Shown: positions 1-9,510 of the stretch, one piece after another
Layout: every line of letters begins with the position of its first letter
How positions within the stretch are numbered: position 1 is the first letter of the stretch
The notes under the pieces: generated by a model
Told to the model about the DNA's origin: nothing
Databases searched by the model: none
What the model saw: only the letters and a program-made list of their open reading frames with translations
Translations under genes and position numbers: made by a program
Assembly (NCBI GenBank): GCA_026392935.1
Contig: JAPLBE010000014.1
Coordinates: 28,032 to 92,031 of the forward strand
Source of the DNA: Actinomycetota bacterium
GTDB lineage: Bacteria; Actinomycetota; Actinomycetes; Nanopelagicales; Nanopelagicaceae
Direction of reading: 5' to 3'
DNA: 64,000 nucleotides

Positions 1-3000
1 TTAACCAACCCTGTCACCGTCTGTGTCACAGTCACATTTGCGGGTGATTCGGTATAGGTCACAGAGCTTGTCGATAGCGTTGTTGTAACGGTAATTGTGT
101 CCGCTTTACTGACCGTGATTCTTAAACCCTGAGAAGTAAATGCCGTCACGCTATCTGTCACAGTCAGGGTTTCGTAATAGGTCCCTATGGGCAGGGCTGT
201 CCCCACGCGCACTGTTGCCGAGTCGCTATTGAGATTGCTCCAGGCTATTCGTCCATTTTGGTTATTGACTGTGCTTAATACTGAGGCCGTTCGAGGACCC
301 GTACCAAATGCAAAGGTAAATACTGCCGTTCGTGTATCTCCATACTTCTGCGTAAATATGGCAGAGCCAGTACTTGAGGTGATTGTATTTCTGGGGTTGA
401 TCATCAGATAGACAGCCGTACTGGTATCTACGATAAACAAGCCAGCTGTATCACTATCGGTAACGACGACTCTATATTGATATCTAATTCCACTCGTTGT
501 TGTTTCAAGTGTTGGGGTTATGTAGTTCGCCGAAGTTAATCCAGTACCAGTTGTTGCATTAGCCCACGACGTTCCAGTATCGGTAGAAACTTGCCACCTG
601 AAGTTACGTGTTAGCGGTGAAGTTGCCGAACCAGAGACTGTGAAAGTTTCCGTTAACCCAGCAGTGAGAGTGTCAAACCTTGGTCCAGTAAAGATTGGTG
701 CGCTTGCGGTGATCCAGCGAATGATGATGATTCCGGAAGTTCCGTTATAGCCGTTTCCAGATGCTTGGCCGGTGTTGTATGCAACGTTGCCACCGAATCC
801 AGTATTTGCCTGCCCGAATTGTGATGCGTTGCTAGCGCCCCAATAAATGCTGTAGCCACCGCGTCCATATTCAATGGAAGTTGTAGGATCAACAAACCCT
901 GGGCCTGGTGTGCCAGGTTCGTTTCCACATGATCCATTGGTTGCAGCACCACGCGCACCACCGCCGGCACCACCCCAGCCCCAGGCTCCTCGACCACCGT
1001 TGTTTCCACTACTTGTAATTCCACCGGCAGCGTTAAATCCAGAGCACCCACCACCAGAATATGCATGACCCGAGCTACCGCCGCCTGTTGCAACCGTTGC
1101 GTCACCAACACCAGAACCACCAGGTGTATAACCAGATCCAAAACTTCCACCCGCACCGCCACCAAGTGCTGTTGCAGATGATCCATAATTTATTGTGCTG
1201 CTCTGACCGCTGCGCAACTGAGCATCATTAGCCTGCGACAAAGCACCAAGGCCACCTTGCCCGACCTTAATTGAAGTGACGGAGTTCGGGGTCAATGAAA
1301 TTGTTGGAAGGTAAGTAACTCCGCCGCCGCCACCCGCACCTGCTGGTTCAGAAGTTCCTGTATTTCCCTTTCCTCCACCGCCACCTCCGCCGACAACTAT
1401 GGCCGTGGCCTGAGTAACTCCGCCAGGTACTTTCCAACCGCCACTTGAGGTCAAATAAGATCGAGTAAAAGTTCTCATTGTGTATGCCTGAAATGTTGAA
1501 GCTGTTGCATTCTCCACCCAAGACGGGGAACCAACTATTGTTAAATCGCTCGCTGAAGTGGTTCCACTTGCTCGGTTATAAAGTTTAGTACCGGTTCCCT
1601 CATTAAAGTCATAGTAGAGAATCAAGTTTGAGGTATCTGTCGGTCCGTAAGTATGCATATCCGAAACAATCTGTGCGAGCGACCTCTCACTTCGAAAGAC
1701 CCGGACTTCATCTACATTGCCAACAAAAGGCGCAGAAAAATTCACACCATCGGATGATCTTCCGCCAATAGTGAATGGTTGACTGGAATTGGTTAAGTTG
1801 CCGGTAGAAGCACCATCTGCAGTACCCGTCCAAACTAGTTGTCCATTTATATAGAATTTGGCTGTGCTACTTCCGGACGCTCGCGTCAAAGCTACGTGCT
1901 GCCACTCATTTAGTTGGGTCGAAATTCCAGTATTCACGCCTGCCCATTCGCCTGAACCTTGCAAACCAAAGTACCAAGTGGTGCCGATCGTCCCGAGTTC
2001 ATAGGAATTCTCTTTGTTCATGACCATGTTCCAAGTACCTGAAATAGTGGCTGTTTGATAAACCCAGGCTTCTAACGTGATTGCACTCGTCACATCTAAT
2101 TCACTGCTGTCGGGCGCCCATGCATATTTTCCCGTACTAAGAGTTAATGCTGTATCAGTTTCGCTCCCTCCGCCACGAGTAAAGACTCGAGATTCAGAAG
2201 TAGTAGCTAATCCTGCGTTACTTGTATAAGTGAGTGTGTATGAATTGCCAGGTATGCCATCGAGCCCAAGATTATCGAATGTAGCAACACCTTGAACTGC
2301 ATCAGCCGTAGCGGTGCCAATAATGCGACCACTCAAACCTGTAACTGTTGCTGTGATTATCGTTGAGTTATCAGTGGTTACTGTCTGACCATTTGAATCC
2401 TGAACAGCCACCTGTGGCTGAACAGACAGCGGTTCATTCAGAGTTGTGCCGACGGATGCTCTATGAATGCCAAGTTTGGTCGCCGCGGTCGAACTTAAGG
2501 TGATTCCATATTTACGCGCTAGATACGTTTCGACTTTGACGATATCTGCGACAGCGAGAATGGTCGGATATGAAATTACCTCAGCAATCTGGAAATCAGA
2601 GACCTCCGCTGGGAATTGCCCACCATTTACGACTACAGAATGACCAACAACGCTAGTGCTTGGAGAAATTGTCCGATCCGTGCCAAAGGCGCGATATCGA
2701 CCGTTACATGCTGACGTGCTACTCGACACATAGCCGCAGTCAGCGCTGAGTAACCAATTGTTACCGCTATTTCCCGTTAACTCACTTACTGCACTCGAAC
2801 TTTGCGTAAGCCAACCATAATGAAAGGCAACGCCGGCAGAACAGGCCCAGAATCCCGAAAGCCAGTTATTTGCTGTGGATGAAAAAATCCGGTTCTTTTT
2901 CGCCGCGTTGTTTGTTATGTGATTTCCAGCCGTATCGCAATAGTTCGCGTTCGTTAAATTAGTCTGTTGAGGTGCATATCGTGCGACGTGAAAAAATGTA

Positions 3001-3389
3001 TAGTCATTTGGATTGGTTGCATTTCCATATGCAACTGCCGCAGGGAATGTGATGCTGGTTAGGTAACTACCCTGGACTGCCACTACTGATTTGTTCGCAC
3101 CGAGAGTTCCTGCCGTATTTGTTACTTTCAGAGCACTGGAGCTAATTGTTGCTCCTGTTCCACCTCTTGCTTCAGGCCATGTTGTTGATCCAGATGTATA
3201 GCTATCTGCCAGGAATTGATAGACAGTTCCAAGTCCAGACGGCAGATTGTTCGCATCGGCAGCACTAGCAATTGGAGTCGTCAGTTGAGGTGCAAGTACT
3301 GGGGGAACTACTACCTGAAGAAGCGAGAGCAGGAGAATCGCCGATACTGCACGCGCGATGCGTGCTGGGCTCAACCTATTGGCTCTCAT
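1..3389 (-). CDS. Large secreted LamG / glycine-rich surface protein, 3' end outside window
   Basis: An uninterrupted frame starts with ATG at 3389-3387 and is still open at base 1, giving at least 1,128 residues. An in-frame TAA lies just upstream, so the start is well bounded. Residues 1-45 form a signal peptide (basic MRANRLSPARIAR, hydrophobic core, Ala-rich end). Residues 50-295 resemble a concanavalin/LamG-like fold ending in a YLARKYGI helix; about 300-390 look like an Ig/invasin-type beta domain; about 410-580 form a clearer LamG jellyroll (LEAWVYQ, WQHVALTR, FYINGQ, VDEVRVF). About 650-890 are extremely Gly-rich and start at WKVPGGVTQATAIVVGGGG, as in bacterial glycine-rich surface domains. 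Ig-like Thr/Ser-rich repeats follow. It is probably exported for surface attachment or glycan binding. A possible -10 (TAAAAT) lies at 3399-3404. Specific ligand and anchoring are unknown because the C-terminus is missing. Confidence 0.85.
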   Translation of the reverse strand, partial: MRANRLSPARIARAVSAILLLSLLQVVVPPVLAPQLTTPIASAADANNLPSGLGTVYQFLADSYTSGSTTWPEARGGTGATISSSALKVTNTAGTLGANKSVVAVQGSYLTSITFPAAVAYGNATNPNDYTFFHVARYAPQQTNLTNANYCDTAGNHITNNAAKKNRIFSSTANNWLSGFWACSAGVAFHYGWLTQSSSAVSELTGNSGNNWLLSADCGYVSSSTSACNGRYRAFGTDRTISPSTSVVGHSVVVNGGQFPAEVSDFQIAEVISYPTILAVADIVKVETYLARKYGITLSSTAATKLGIHRASVGTTLNEPLSVQPQVAVQDSNGQTVTTDNSTIITATVTGLSGRIIGTATADAVQGVATFDNLGLDGIPGNSYTLTYTSNAGLATTSESRVFTRGGGSETDTALTLSTGKYAWAPDSSELDVTSAITLEAWVYQTATISGTWNMVMNKENSYELGTIGTTWYFGLQGSGEWAGVNTGISTQLNEWQHVALTRASGSSTAKFYINGQLVWTGTADGASTGNLTNSSQPFTIGGRSSDGVNFSAPFVGNVDEVRVFRSERSLAQIVSDMHTYGPTDTSNLILYYDFNEGTGTKLYNRASGTTSASDLTIVGSPSWVENATASTFQAYTMRTFTRSYLTSSGGWKVPGGVTQATAIVVGGGGGGGKGNTGTSEPAGAGGGGGVTYLPTISLTPNSVTSIKVGQGGLGALSQANDAQLRSGQSSTINYGSSATALGGGAGGSFGSGYTPGGSGVGDATVATGGGSSGHAYSGGGCSGFNAAGGITSSGNNGGRGAWGWGGAGGGARGAATNGSCGNEPGTPGPGFVDPTTSIEYGRGGYSIYWGASNASQFGQANTGFGGNVAYNTGQASGNGYNGTSGIIIIRWITASAPIFTGPRFDTLTAGLTETFTVSGSATSPLTRNFRWQVSTDTGTSWANATTGTGLTSANYITPTLETTTSGIRYQYRVVVTDSDTAGLFIVDTSTAVYLMINPRNTITSSTGSAIFTQKYGDTRTAVFTFAFGTGPRTASVLSTVNNQNGRIAWSNLNSDSATVRVGTALPIGTYYETLTVTDSVTAFTSQGLRITVSKADTITVTTTLSTSSVTYTESPANVTVTQTVTGLV

Positions 3390-3433
3390 GATGTACTGAT
3401 TTTAATTGCTGGTACTTGGGATTGAAAGTCGAC

Positions 3434-4552
3434 TTACTTAGCCTTTTCGGCTGCAGCCAACTGCCCACATGCCCCATCGATTTCACGGCCCCTAGTGTCA
3501 CGAACTGTTACCGGAACACCGTAGGACTCAAGAATTCGCACAAACTCAGCCTCATCTTCGCGGCGAGATGCAGTCCACTTAGAACCTGGTGTTGGATTTA
3601 AAGGAATGAGATTGACATGCGCATTGCGATTTTTCAGCAATCGACCCAGCAAATCTGATCTCCATGATTGATCATTGATATCGCGAATCAACGCGTATTC
3701 AATTGAGTAACGACGCCCAGTCTTCTTCTCATAGGCATCAGCTGCTGCCAGTACTTCACGAACATTAAATCTGTTATTAATTGGAACTAGAGAATCACGT
3801 AGTTCATCATCTGGTGTGTGAAGTGAGACGGCTAAGGTGCAGTTGATTCCTTCATCCATCAGCTTTTCAATTCCTGGAACCAGGCCAACAGTTGAAACAA
3901 CTACTGAACGAGCAGAGATGCCAAGTCCATCAGGGTTGGGGTCGGTGATGTTACGCAGCGTGCGCACCACTGCGTTGTAGTTAGCAAGTGGTTCACCCAT
4001 TCCCATAAAGACAATGTTGGATAGTCGAGTTGGTCCACCTGGCATCTCACCATTGGCACAGGCACGAGCTGCGGCAACTATTTGATCGGTAATTTCTGCC
4101 GCCGATAAATTGCGGGTAAGGCCAGCTTGGCCCGTGGCACAAAATGGACAGTTCATGCCACATCCTGCTTGGGATGAAATGCAGACTGTTGTGCGATCTG
4201 TGTAACGCATCAAGACTGACTCAACGAGAACTCCATCGTGTAACTTCCACAAGTCTTTGCGAGTCATGCCACCATCGGTCGTGCGAGTGGTGACTAGCTC
4301 AATCATCTTAGGAGTCAGCGCATCAGCAATTACTTGGCGCTCGGCTGCCGGGATATCAGACCAATCATCGGGTGTGTGAGATAAATGAGAGAAGTAATGA
4401 GTTGCAACTTGGGCTGCGCGAAATGGTTGGAAACCAAGTTCCTTCGCCCATGCTTTTCTATCAGCCGGTGCCAGATCAGCTAAATGTTTAGGAGCCTTCT
4501 TGCGTTGTACTGGCTCATCAAAGACTAATTTTAACTCTGAATTAGTTGTCAT
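3434..4552 (-). CDS. rlmN: Dual-specificity rRNA/tRNA adenine C2-methyltransferase RlmN
   Basis: Radical-SAM enzyme that methylates C2 of A2503 in 23S rRNA and A37 in some tRNAs; it affects decoding fidelity. The 372-residue length is normal. The radical-SAM cluster motif CGMNCPFC places cluster cysteines at 131, 135 and 138. The two methyl-transfer cysteines of the family are present at about 124 ([10 protein letters not shown]) and 362 (DGACGQL). GMGEP and the NxIPLNP-type segment are also visible. Its ATG overlaps the cdsA stop by four bases (ATGA), so it is the last gene of the rpsB-tsf-pyrH-frr-cdsA run. The same order is familiar in other Actinobacteria. Confidence 0.96.
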   Translation of the reverse strand: MTTNSELKLVFDEPVQRKKAPKHLADLAPADRKAWAKELGFQPFRAAQVATHYFSHLSHTPDDWSDIPAAERQVIADALTPKMIELVTTRTTDGGMTRKDLWKLHDGVLVESVLMRYTDRTTVCISSQAGCGMNCPFCATGQAGLTRNLSAAEITDQIVAAARACANGEMPGGPTRLSNIVFMGMGEPLANYNAVVRTLRNITDPNPDGLGISARSVVVSTVGLVPGIEKLMDEGINCTLAVSLHTPDDELRDSLVPINNRFNVREVLAAADAYEKKTGRRYSIEYALIRDINDQSWRSDLLGRLLKNRNAHVNLIPLNPTPGSKWTASRREDEAEFVRILESYGVPVTVRDTRGREIDGACGQLAAAEKAK

Positions 4553-5409
4553 AACAGACCTGAATCTTGCGCACGTCGCACAATTTCAAGTGCGAGCCAC
4601 AAGGCAGGGGCGGCAAAGAGAACTGAATCGAGGCGATCCATAACTCCCCCATGTCCAGGCAGAAGAGTTCCCATATCTTTAATGGCAACATCACGTTTTA
4701 GCGCAGATTCAATGAGATCTCCGGCAGTTGCGGTAAAGACGGTGAGCACTCCAGCTGCTGCACCTAACCACCAATCAGAGCCCATAATGTAATGAAAAGC
4801 GAGTGAACCACCGATTACCGTAAAGATCAGAGAGCCAACAAGACCTTCAATAGTCTTCTTCGGGCTGATCTTTGATGCCAGTGGGCGCTTACCAATCAGA
4901 ACTCCGGTCAGATAAGCAAAAGTGTCGTTGCACGAAACCAGAATGACGAAGGTCATTACGCGCTCAAGTCCGTTATAGGGGCGAGCCAGCAGAATCAAGA
5001 ATCCTGCCAGAAATGGTAGATAGATCAGGGCAAGAGCTGAAGCGGAAGCGGTCTTGACGAAGCTTTCAGTTCCACGCGGTAGCAAGAGAACTAGTAATGC
5101 TGGGAAGGAGATTGCGGTTGCAACAGCTAAACCAGAGACTCCCCCAAGCCAGGTTGATGCACACAGTGCAATCGAGGCGGTAGTTAAGGACCAGAGTGGA
5201 ATGTGAATATCTACGGCCGTAAAAGCGCGATTGATCTCACGGATTCCAAGAATGACTGCGCCAGTAACTAGAACAGCAAATAGAACTCGGAAGGTTGAAA
5301 GTGATAACCAGACAAGGAGAAGGATTCCCAGGCTGACCAGGATGGAGGGCAGAAGTTTTCGACCAGCGCGCTTATTAATAGCCTCGTTAATCGAATGTAA
5401 ATCAGACAC
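4549..5409 (-). CDS. cdsA: Phosphatidate cytidylyltransferase
   Basis: Integral membrane enzyme making CDP-diacylglycerol from CTP and phosphatidic acid, the branch point for phospholipid synthesis. The 286-residue protein has about eight hydrophobic segments. It carries the family signature near the C-terminus (about residues 232-262): [16 protein letters not shown] followed by LLPGHGG and MDRLDS, with the metal-binding Asp residues. It sits 23 bases after frr and overlaps rlmN, so it is very probably cotranscribed with the translation-factor genes. Length and motif are both as expected. Confidence 0.95.
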   Translation of the reverse strand: MSDLHSINEAINKRAGRKLLPSILVSLGILLLVWLSLSTFRVLFAVLVTGAVILGIREINRAFTAVDIHIPLWSLTTASIALCASTWLGGVSGLAVATAISFPALLVLLLPRGTESFVKTASASALALIYLPFLAGFLILLARPYNGLERVMTFVILVSCNDTFAYLTGVLIGKRPLASKISPKKTIEGLVGSLIFTVIGGSLAFHYIMGSDWWLGAAAGVLTVFTATAGDLIESALKRDVAIKDMGTLLPGHGGVMDRLDSVLFAAPALWLALEIVRRAQDSGLL

Positions 5410-5432
5410 GGTAAGTGAGCCTCAAGGAAGTC

Positions 5433-5996
5433 TTAGACTTCTAGAAGCTCAGCCTCCTTATGCTTTAAAAGGTCATCAATCTTGGCCACATGATCTGATG
5501 TGATCTTCTCAAGCTCTTTTTCACCACGGCTTAAATCATCTTTACCGATATCGCCATCTTTTTCTAACTTCTCCATCAATTCTTTTGCCGTGCGGCGGAT
5601 ATTGCGCACGGAAATCTTTGAATCCTCCGCCTTAGTCTTTGCCACCTTGATGTAATCCTTACGACGCTCCTCCGTTAACTGCGGAAAGCTCACTCGAATC
5701 ACTGCGCCATCAGATGCTGGATTAACTCCTAAATCTGATTCCCGGATTGCTTTTTCAATTGAGGCACTTGCGCCCTTATCAAAGGGAGAGATGATTGCCA
5801 TCCGTGGCTCCGGGATCTGAATAGAGGCAAGCTGTGAAAGTGGAGTGTAGGTACCGTAGTAATCGACCATGATCTTGTTAAACATGGCAGGGTGAGCACG
5901 GCCGGTGCGAATAGCACCAAAGTCATCTTTGGCAACTTGCACAGCCTTGTTCATCTTCTCGGTGGCTTCATGAAGTGCGTTGGTTACATCTGCCAT
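5433..5996 (-). CDS. frr: Ribosome recycling factor
   Basis: Acts with EF-G to split post-termination ribosomes. The 187-residue length is typical. The family's conserved N-terminal GAIRTGRAHP and the long helical C-terminal arm (SVRNIRRTAKELMEKLEKDG) are both present. The gene lies 28 bases after pyrH and 23 before cdsA on the same strand. An upstream GGAGCA-like ribosome binding site (AAGGAGCACAG read on the minus strand) supports the ATG at 5996. Confidence 0.97.
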   Translation of the reverse strand: MADVTNALHEATEKMNKAVQVAKDDFGAIRTGRAHPAMFNKIMVDYYGTYTPLSQLASIQIPEPRMAIISPFDKGASASIEKAIRESDLGVNPASDGAVIRVSFPQLTEERRKDYIKVAKTKAEDSKISVRNIRRTAKELMEKLEKDGDIGKDDLSRGEKELEKITSDHVAKIDDLLKHKEAELLEV

Positions 5997-6024
5997 GGTC
6001 TGTGCTCCTTATGTATCTCTCGTT

Positions 6025-6747
6025 CTAAGAAACGAGAGTTCCAATCTTTTCACCACGTACTGCGCGGCCAATATTTCCATTGGTCATCAAGTCAAAGACC
6101 ACGATAGGTAGGTGGTTCTCGCGACATAAGCTAAATGCGGCAGCATCGGCTACTGCCAGTGACTTCTGCAAAACCTCGTCATAAGAAATTGTGTCAAACA
6201 TCGTGGCGTTCTTATCTTTACGTGGATCTGCGTTATAAACGCCATCGACGCCAGATTTTGCTAGCAGGAGCGCGCCTGCTCCGATTTCAAGTGCGCGCTG
6301 GGCGGCAACGGTATCTGTTGTAAAGAACGGCATTCCGGCGCCAGCACCAAAGATCACAACGCGACCCTTTTCCAAGTGGCGAATAGCACGGCGTGGAACA
6401 TATGGCTCAGCAACTTGACCCATCGCAATAGCGGTTTGAACGCGAGTATCAACGCCCTCTTTTTCAAGGAAGTCTTGCAGTGCTAAACAGTTCATCACTG
6501 TGCCGAGCATTCCCATGTAGTCAGCGCGAGAGCGCTCCATGCCACGCTCAGATAGTTCGGCGCCCCGGAAGAAATTACCGCCACCGACAACAATGGCGAT
6601 TTGAACTCCACTGCGAACTACATCTGCAATCTGTTTTGCCACATCTGCTAAGACATCGGGATCAACACCGATGCCCTTATTGCCTCCGAAAACTTCGCCA
6701 GAAAGCTTAAGGAGCACCCGCTGATACGTTCCTCTTGTACCTGGCAT
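6025..6747 (-). CDS. pyrH: UMP kinase
   Basis: Hexameric amino-acid-kinase-fold enzyme that phosphorylates UMP to UDP in pyrimidine synthesis. The 240 residues include the N-terminal [11 protein letters not shown] nucleotide-binding segment, the [11 protein letters not shown] loop and [15 protein letters not shown] near residue 165, all diagnostic of bacterial PyrH. It lies between tsf and frr, a nearly universal bacterial order. Nothing unusual was seen. Confidence 0.97.
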   Translation of the reverse strand: MPGTRGTYQRVLLKLSGEVFGGNKGIGVDPDVLADVAKQIADVVRSGVQIAIVVGGGNFFRGAELSERGMERSRADYMGMLGTVMNCLALQDFLEKEGVDTRVQTAIAMGQVAEPYVPRRAIRHLEKGRVVIFGAGAGMPFFTTDTVAAQRALEIGAGALLLAKSGVDGVYNADPRKDKNATMFDTISYDEVLQKSLAVADAAAFSLCRENHLPIVVFDLMTNGNIGRAVRGEKIGTLVS

Positions 6748-6793
6748 TGGTGCTCCCCTCGCTCTACTTCGTTTTAAATCCTTAGGATTTAGT

Positions 6794-7621
6794 TTACTGA
6801 CCTACGCGGAAACGGTGGAATGCCTTGACGGCGGTTCCTGCCTCATCGAGGATCTGCTTCACAGTCTTCTTGGCATCCTTAGCAAAAGCCTGCTCGATAA
6901 GTGAAACTTCCTTCACAAAACCGGTAACGCGGCCTTCGATAATCTTTGAAAGTGAAGCCTCAGGCTTACCTTCTGCGCGAGCTGTCTCCTCTGCTAGGCG
7001 ACGCTCGGTTTCAATGAGGTCTGCTGGAACATCTTCACGATTAACAAAACGTGGTGCAAATGCTGCGATGTGCTGTGCAACATCTTTACCCACTTCTGCT
7101 GCTTCCTTTGCAAGTGAGACCAAAACGCCAACCTGTGGTGGCAAATCTGGACTTGTCTTGTGAAGATAAAGTCCAACTGGACCTTGGATTACCGCAACGT
7201 TGCGAATTTCAATCTTCTCACCCAGCGTGGCATTTCCTTCATCAATCACAGACTGAACAGTCTTGCCGTTAGCCATCGTTGATGCCAGGAATGTTGCCAC
7301 ATCTGCTGACTTAGCAGAAAGCAGGTGCTCGATCATTTCATCGCCAAGTGCGATAAAACGCTCGCCCTTTGCCACGAAGTCTGTCTCGCAGTTCAGCTCT
7401 AGCATGACGCCAACGTCACCTGAAACCTTTGCTACGACCAAACCATTTGAAGTTAAACGACCTTCGCGCTTAGTAACGCCCTTTTGTCCCTTAACCCGAA
7501 TGATTTCAACAGCCTTGTCATAGTCACCATCTGCTTCATCAAGTGCCTTCTTGCAATCGAGCATTCCTGCTGCAGTTGCTTCGCGAAGGCGCTTTACATC
7601 ATTTGCTGAATAGTTAGCCAA
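6794..7621 (-). CDS. tsf: Elongation factor Ts
   Basis: Guanine nucleotide exchange factor for EF-Tu. The 275 residues contain the N-terminal UBA-like domain ([27 protein letters not shown] start), then the invariant [10 protein letters not shown] motif at about 80-89 that contacts EF-Tu, and two core repeats. It starts five bases after the rpsB stop codon, so rpsB and tsf form one transcription unit. A 46-base gap separates it from pyrH. Confidence 0.97.
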   Translation of the reverse strand: MANYSANDVKRLREATAAGMLDCKKALDEADGDYDKAVEIIRVKGQKGVTKREGRLTSNGLVVAKVSGDVGVMLELNCETDFVAKGERFIALGDEMIEHLLSAKSADVATFLASTMANGKTVQSVIDEGNATLGEKIEIRNVAVIQGPVGLYLHKTSPDLPPQVGVLVSLAKEAAEVGKDVAQHIAAFAPRFVNREDVPADLIETERRLAEETARAEGKPEASLSKIIEGRVTGFVKEVSLIEQAFAKDAKKTVKQILDEAGTAVKAFHRFRVGQ

Positions 7622-7626
7622 TTTAC

Positions 7627-8421
7627 TTATGCCTCCACTGGTGCATCGGTTGCTGGTGCTGATGCTTGCAGGATCTCTGTCTCAAGAGCTTCTGCTGCTG
7701 CAGCCTCTGCAGTTGCAACTGGAGCTGGCGCAGCTGCGGTGCGAGCCTTTAGGCCCTCAACAATTGCATCAGTAATTACACGAGTAAGAAGTTCGATTGA
7801 ACGAATAGCATCATCGTTACCTGGGATCTTGAAATCAACTTCATCTGGATCGCAGTTTGTATCAAGGATTGCAATTACTGGAATACCAAGCTTCTTAGCT
7901 TCGGCAACTGCAAGGTGTTCCTTCTTAGTATCGACAACCCAAATTGCTGAAGGCAACTTAGTCATGTGGCGAATACCGTCGAGGTTCTTAAATAGTTTTT
8001 CGCGCTCACGACGAAGAACAAGGAGTTCTTTCTTTGTAAGCAAGAGATCATTTGCTGTCTCAAGAGCTTCTAGCTCCTTGAGGCGCTGAATACGCTTATA
8101 GACAGTTGGGAAGTTTGTCAGCATTCCACCTAACCAGCGCTCTGTAACTGTTGGCATTCCAACGCGAGCTGCTTGATCGATGATTGGCTTGTGAGCCTGC
8201 TTCTTAGTTCCTACGAATAGTACGTGGCCACCCTTTGCAACTGTGTCCTTAACGAATGCATAAGCAGAATCGATAAGTGCGAGTGATTGCTGGATGTCGA
8301 TGATGTAGATGCCATTGCGTTCTGTGAAAATAAAACGCTTCATCTTTGGATTCCAACGACGAGTCTGGTGTCCGAAGTGGACTCCGCTGTCGAGGAGTTC
8401 GCGCATTGTTACTACTGCCAT
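7627..8421 (-). CDS. rpsB: 30S ribosomal protein S2
   Basis: Small-subunit protein. The open frame extends upstream to 8478, but the family N-terminus is [20 protein letters not shown], so ATG at 8421 is chosen, giving 264 residues. [12 protein letters not shown] and the coiled region around [14 protein letters not shown] are typical. The C-terminal 40 residues are Ala-rich ([15 protein letters not shown]), a tail common in actinobacterial S2. No strong Shine-Dalgarno sequence precedes the ATG. A 149-base region with several hairpins separates it from the xerC-like gene upstream. Confidence 0.96.
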   Translation of the reverse strand: MAVVTMRELLDSGVHFGHQTRRWNPKMKRFIFTERNGIYIIDIQQSLALIDSAYAFVKDTVAKGGHVLFVGTKKQAHKPIIDQAARVGMPTVTERWLGGMLTNFPTVYKRIQRLKELEALETANDLLLTKKELLVLRREREKLFKNLDGIRHMTKLPSAIWVVDTKKEHLAVAEAKKLGIPVIAILDTNCDPDEVDFKIPGNDDAIRSIELLTRVITDAIVEGLKARTAAAPAPVATAEAAAAEALETEILQASAPATDAPVEA

Positions 8422-8570
8422 GCTACAACGCCGACCGCTAATTTCTATGCGGACCGAAGTGGCTTGTATTCCCTGCAAAGCAGTTCATACATAGATGCTG
8501 AGATGTCATCAATCTCGCGATTGATGCAGGGCAAATCTTACCTGCCCGAAAGGGGTGCAAATTACGCGAG
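8422..8570 (-). promoter_or_regulatory. Structured leader / intergenic region upstream of rpsB
   Basis: The 149 bases between the recombinase gene and rpsB hold several inverted repeats on the rpsB strand. The best is a 7-bp stem ATCAATC/GATTGAT closed by a GCGA (GNRA-type) tetraloop at 8508-8525. A GGGCA/TGCCC stem and a CCC-GAAA-type hairpin lie nearer the recombinase end. No T-run follows, so an intrinsic terminator is not supported. The region probably contains the rpsB promoter and could serve autogenous control by S2, as known in other bacteria; that function is inferred only. Confidence 0.35.
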
Positions 8571-9482
8571 CTAAGCGCGAGGGTGAGCCTGTTTAAAGGC
8601 TTTCTGCAATCTCTCTGTAGATACATGGGTGTAGATCTGGGTCGTGGCCAGCGATGCGTGTCCCAATATTTCTTGGACTGTACGCAAATCCGCGCCGCCT
8701 TCAAGTAAATGTGTTGCAGCCGAATGGCGAAGTGCATGTGGGCCCATTCGCTCTACGCCTTCCAGTGCAGAGAGTGCCTCATAAACAATTGTGCGCACTG
8801 TGCGCTGATCGATTCTCTTGCCTCGCGCACCAAGAAAAACTGCTGAATCCTTGGCGGTCGAAAGAACTTCAGAGCGTGCGTTCTTAATCCAGTCATTGAG
8901 TGCTTTCATCGCAGGATTGCCTAAAGGAATAGTGCGCTCTTTATTTCCTTTACCTAGTACTCGAATCGTATTTCGGCTGTAATCGATGTCATCAAGATCT
9001 AATCCGCAGAGCTCTGAGACTCGGGCGCCAGAGGCATAGAGAACTTCTAAGATTGCACAATCACGTTTTGATAGCGGAGTTTCTTCTTCAGCAACTCGGG
9101 TAGCTAATGAATCCATGGCAGTGGTTGCATCAGAGATGCTCAGTACGTCAGGAAGAGTTCTATGTCCCTTGGGTGTTGCAAGAGTTGCTCCTACATCTTT
9201 AGGTAAATAACCTTTTTTAGCTGCCCACTTGGTAAAGAGTCGAATTGAAACAGCTCGTCTAGATAGTGATGTTCGAGCGACGCCTTTGACTTGCTGAGTC
9301 GCTAACCAAGAGCGAATATGAGCGATAGTGATGGAAGAAATATCTTCGATTTTCTGAAGTTCAAGATTGTCAAAGAAACTGGAGAGATCTCCCAGGTAGG
9401 CACGAGTTGTGTGTTCAGAGAGTGAGCGTTCTTGAGTCAGATATCGAGTGTATTCACTCGTTACTTTCTCAAAAGTAGGCAT
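8571..9482 (-). CDS. xerC: XerC-type tyrosine recombinase
   Basis: Site-specific recombinase, probably resolving chromosome dimers at dif near the terminus. The 303-residue length fits XerC/XerD. An N-terminal SAM-like DNA-binding domain (about 1-90) precedes the catalytic domain. Active-site residues are visible: R154 (ASGARVSEL), K178 (LGKGNKER), H249 and R252 (HALRHSAATHLL), H275 (GHASLATTQIY) and nucleophile Y284. Its location next to rpsB is the usual actinobacterial xerC position. There are no flanking att repeats or phage genes, so it is a housekeeping Xer protein rather than an integrase. Whether it is XerC or XerD cannot be settled by eye. Confidence 0.88.
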   Translation of the reverse strand: MPTFEKVTSEYTRYLTQERSLSEHTTRAYLGDLSSFFDNLELQKIEDISSITIAHIRSWLATQQVKGVARTSLSRRAVSIRLFTKWAAKKGYLPKDVGATLATPKGHRTLPDVLSISDATTAMDSLATRVAEEETPLSKRDCAILEVLYASGARVSELCGLDLDDIDYSRNTIRVLGKGNKERTIPLGNPAMKALNDWIKNARSEVLSTAKDSAVFLGARGKRIDQRTVRTIVYEALSALEGVERMGPHALRHSAATHLLEGGADLRTVQEILGHASLATTQIYTHVSTERLQKAFKQAHPRA

Positions 9483-9510
9483 GCGTTAAGAATATATGCC
9501 AGAAGGTTTA

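Noticed and set aside
653..1186. 177-codon minus-strand frame rich in Val/Leu/Gln
   Set aside because: It lies in another frame of the Gly-rich part of the large secreted protein; GC-rich repeat coding creates such shadow frames. The glycine-rich frame continues uninterrupted on both sides.
8571..9482. Tyrosine recombinase as an integrase of a mobile element
   Set aside because: Length and motifs fit XerC, the position beside rpsB is the usual one, and no att repeats, phage or transposon genes are nearby.
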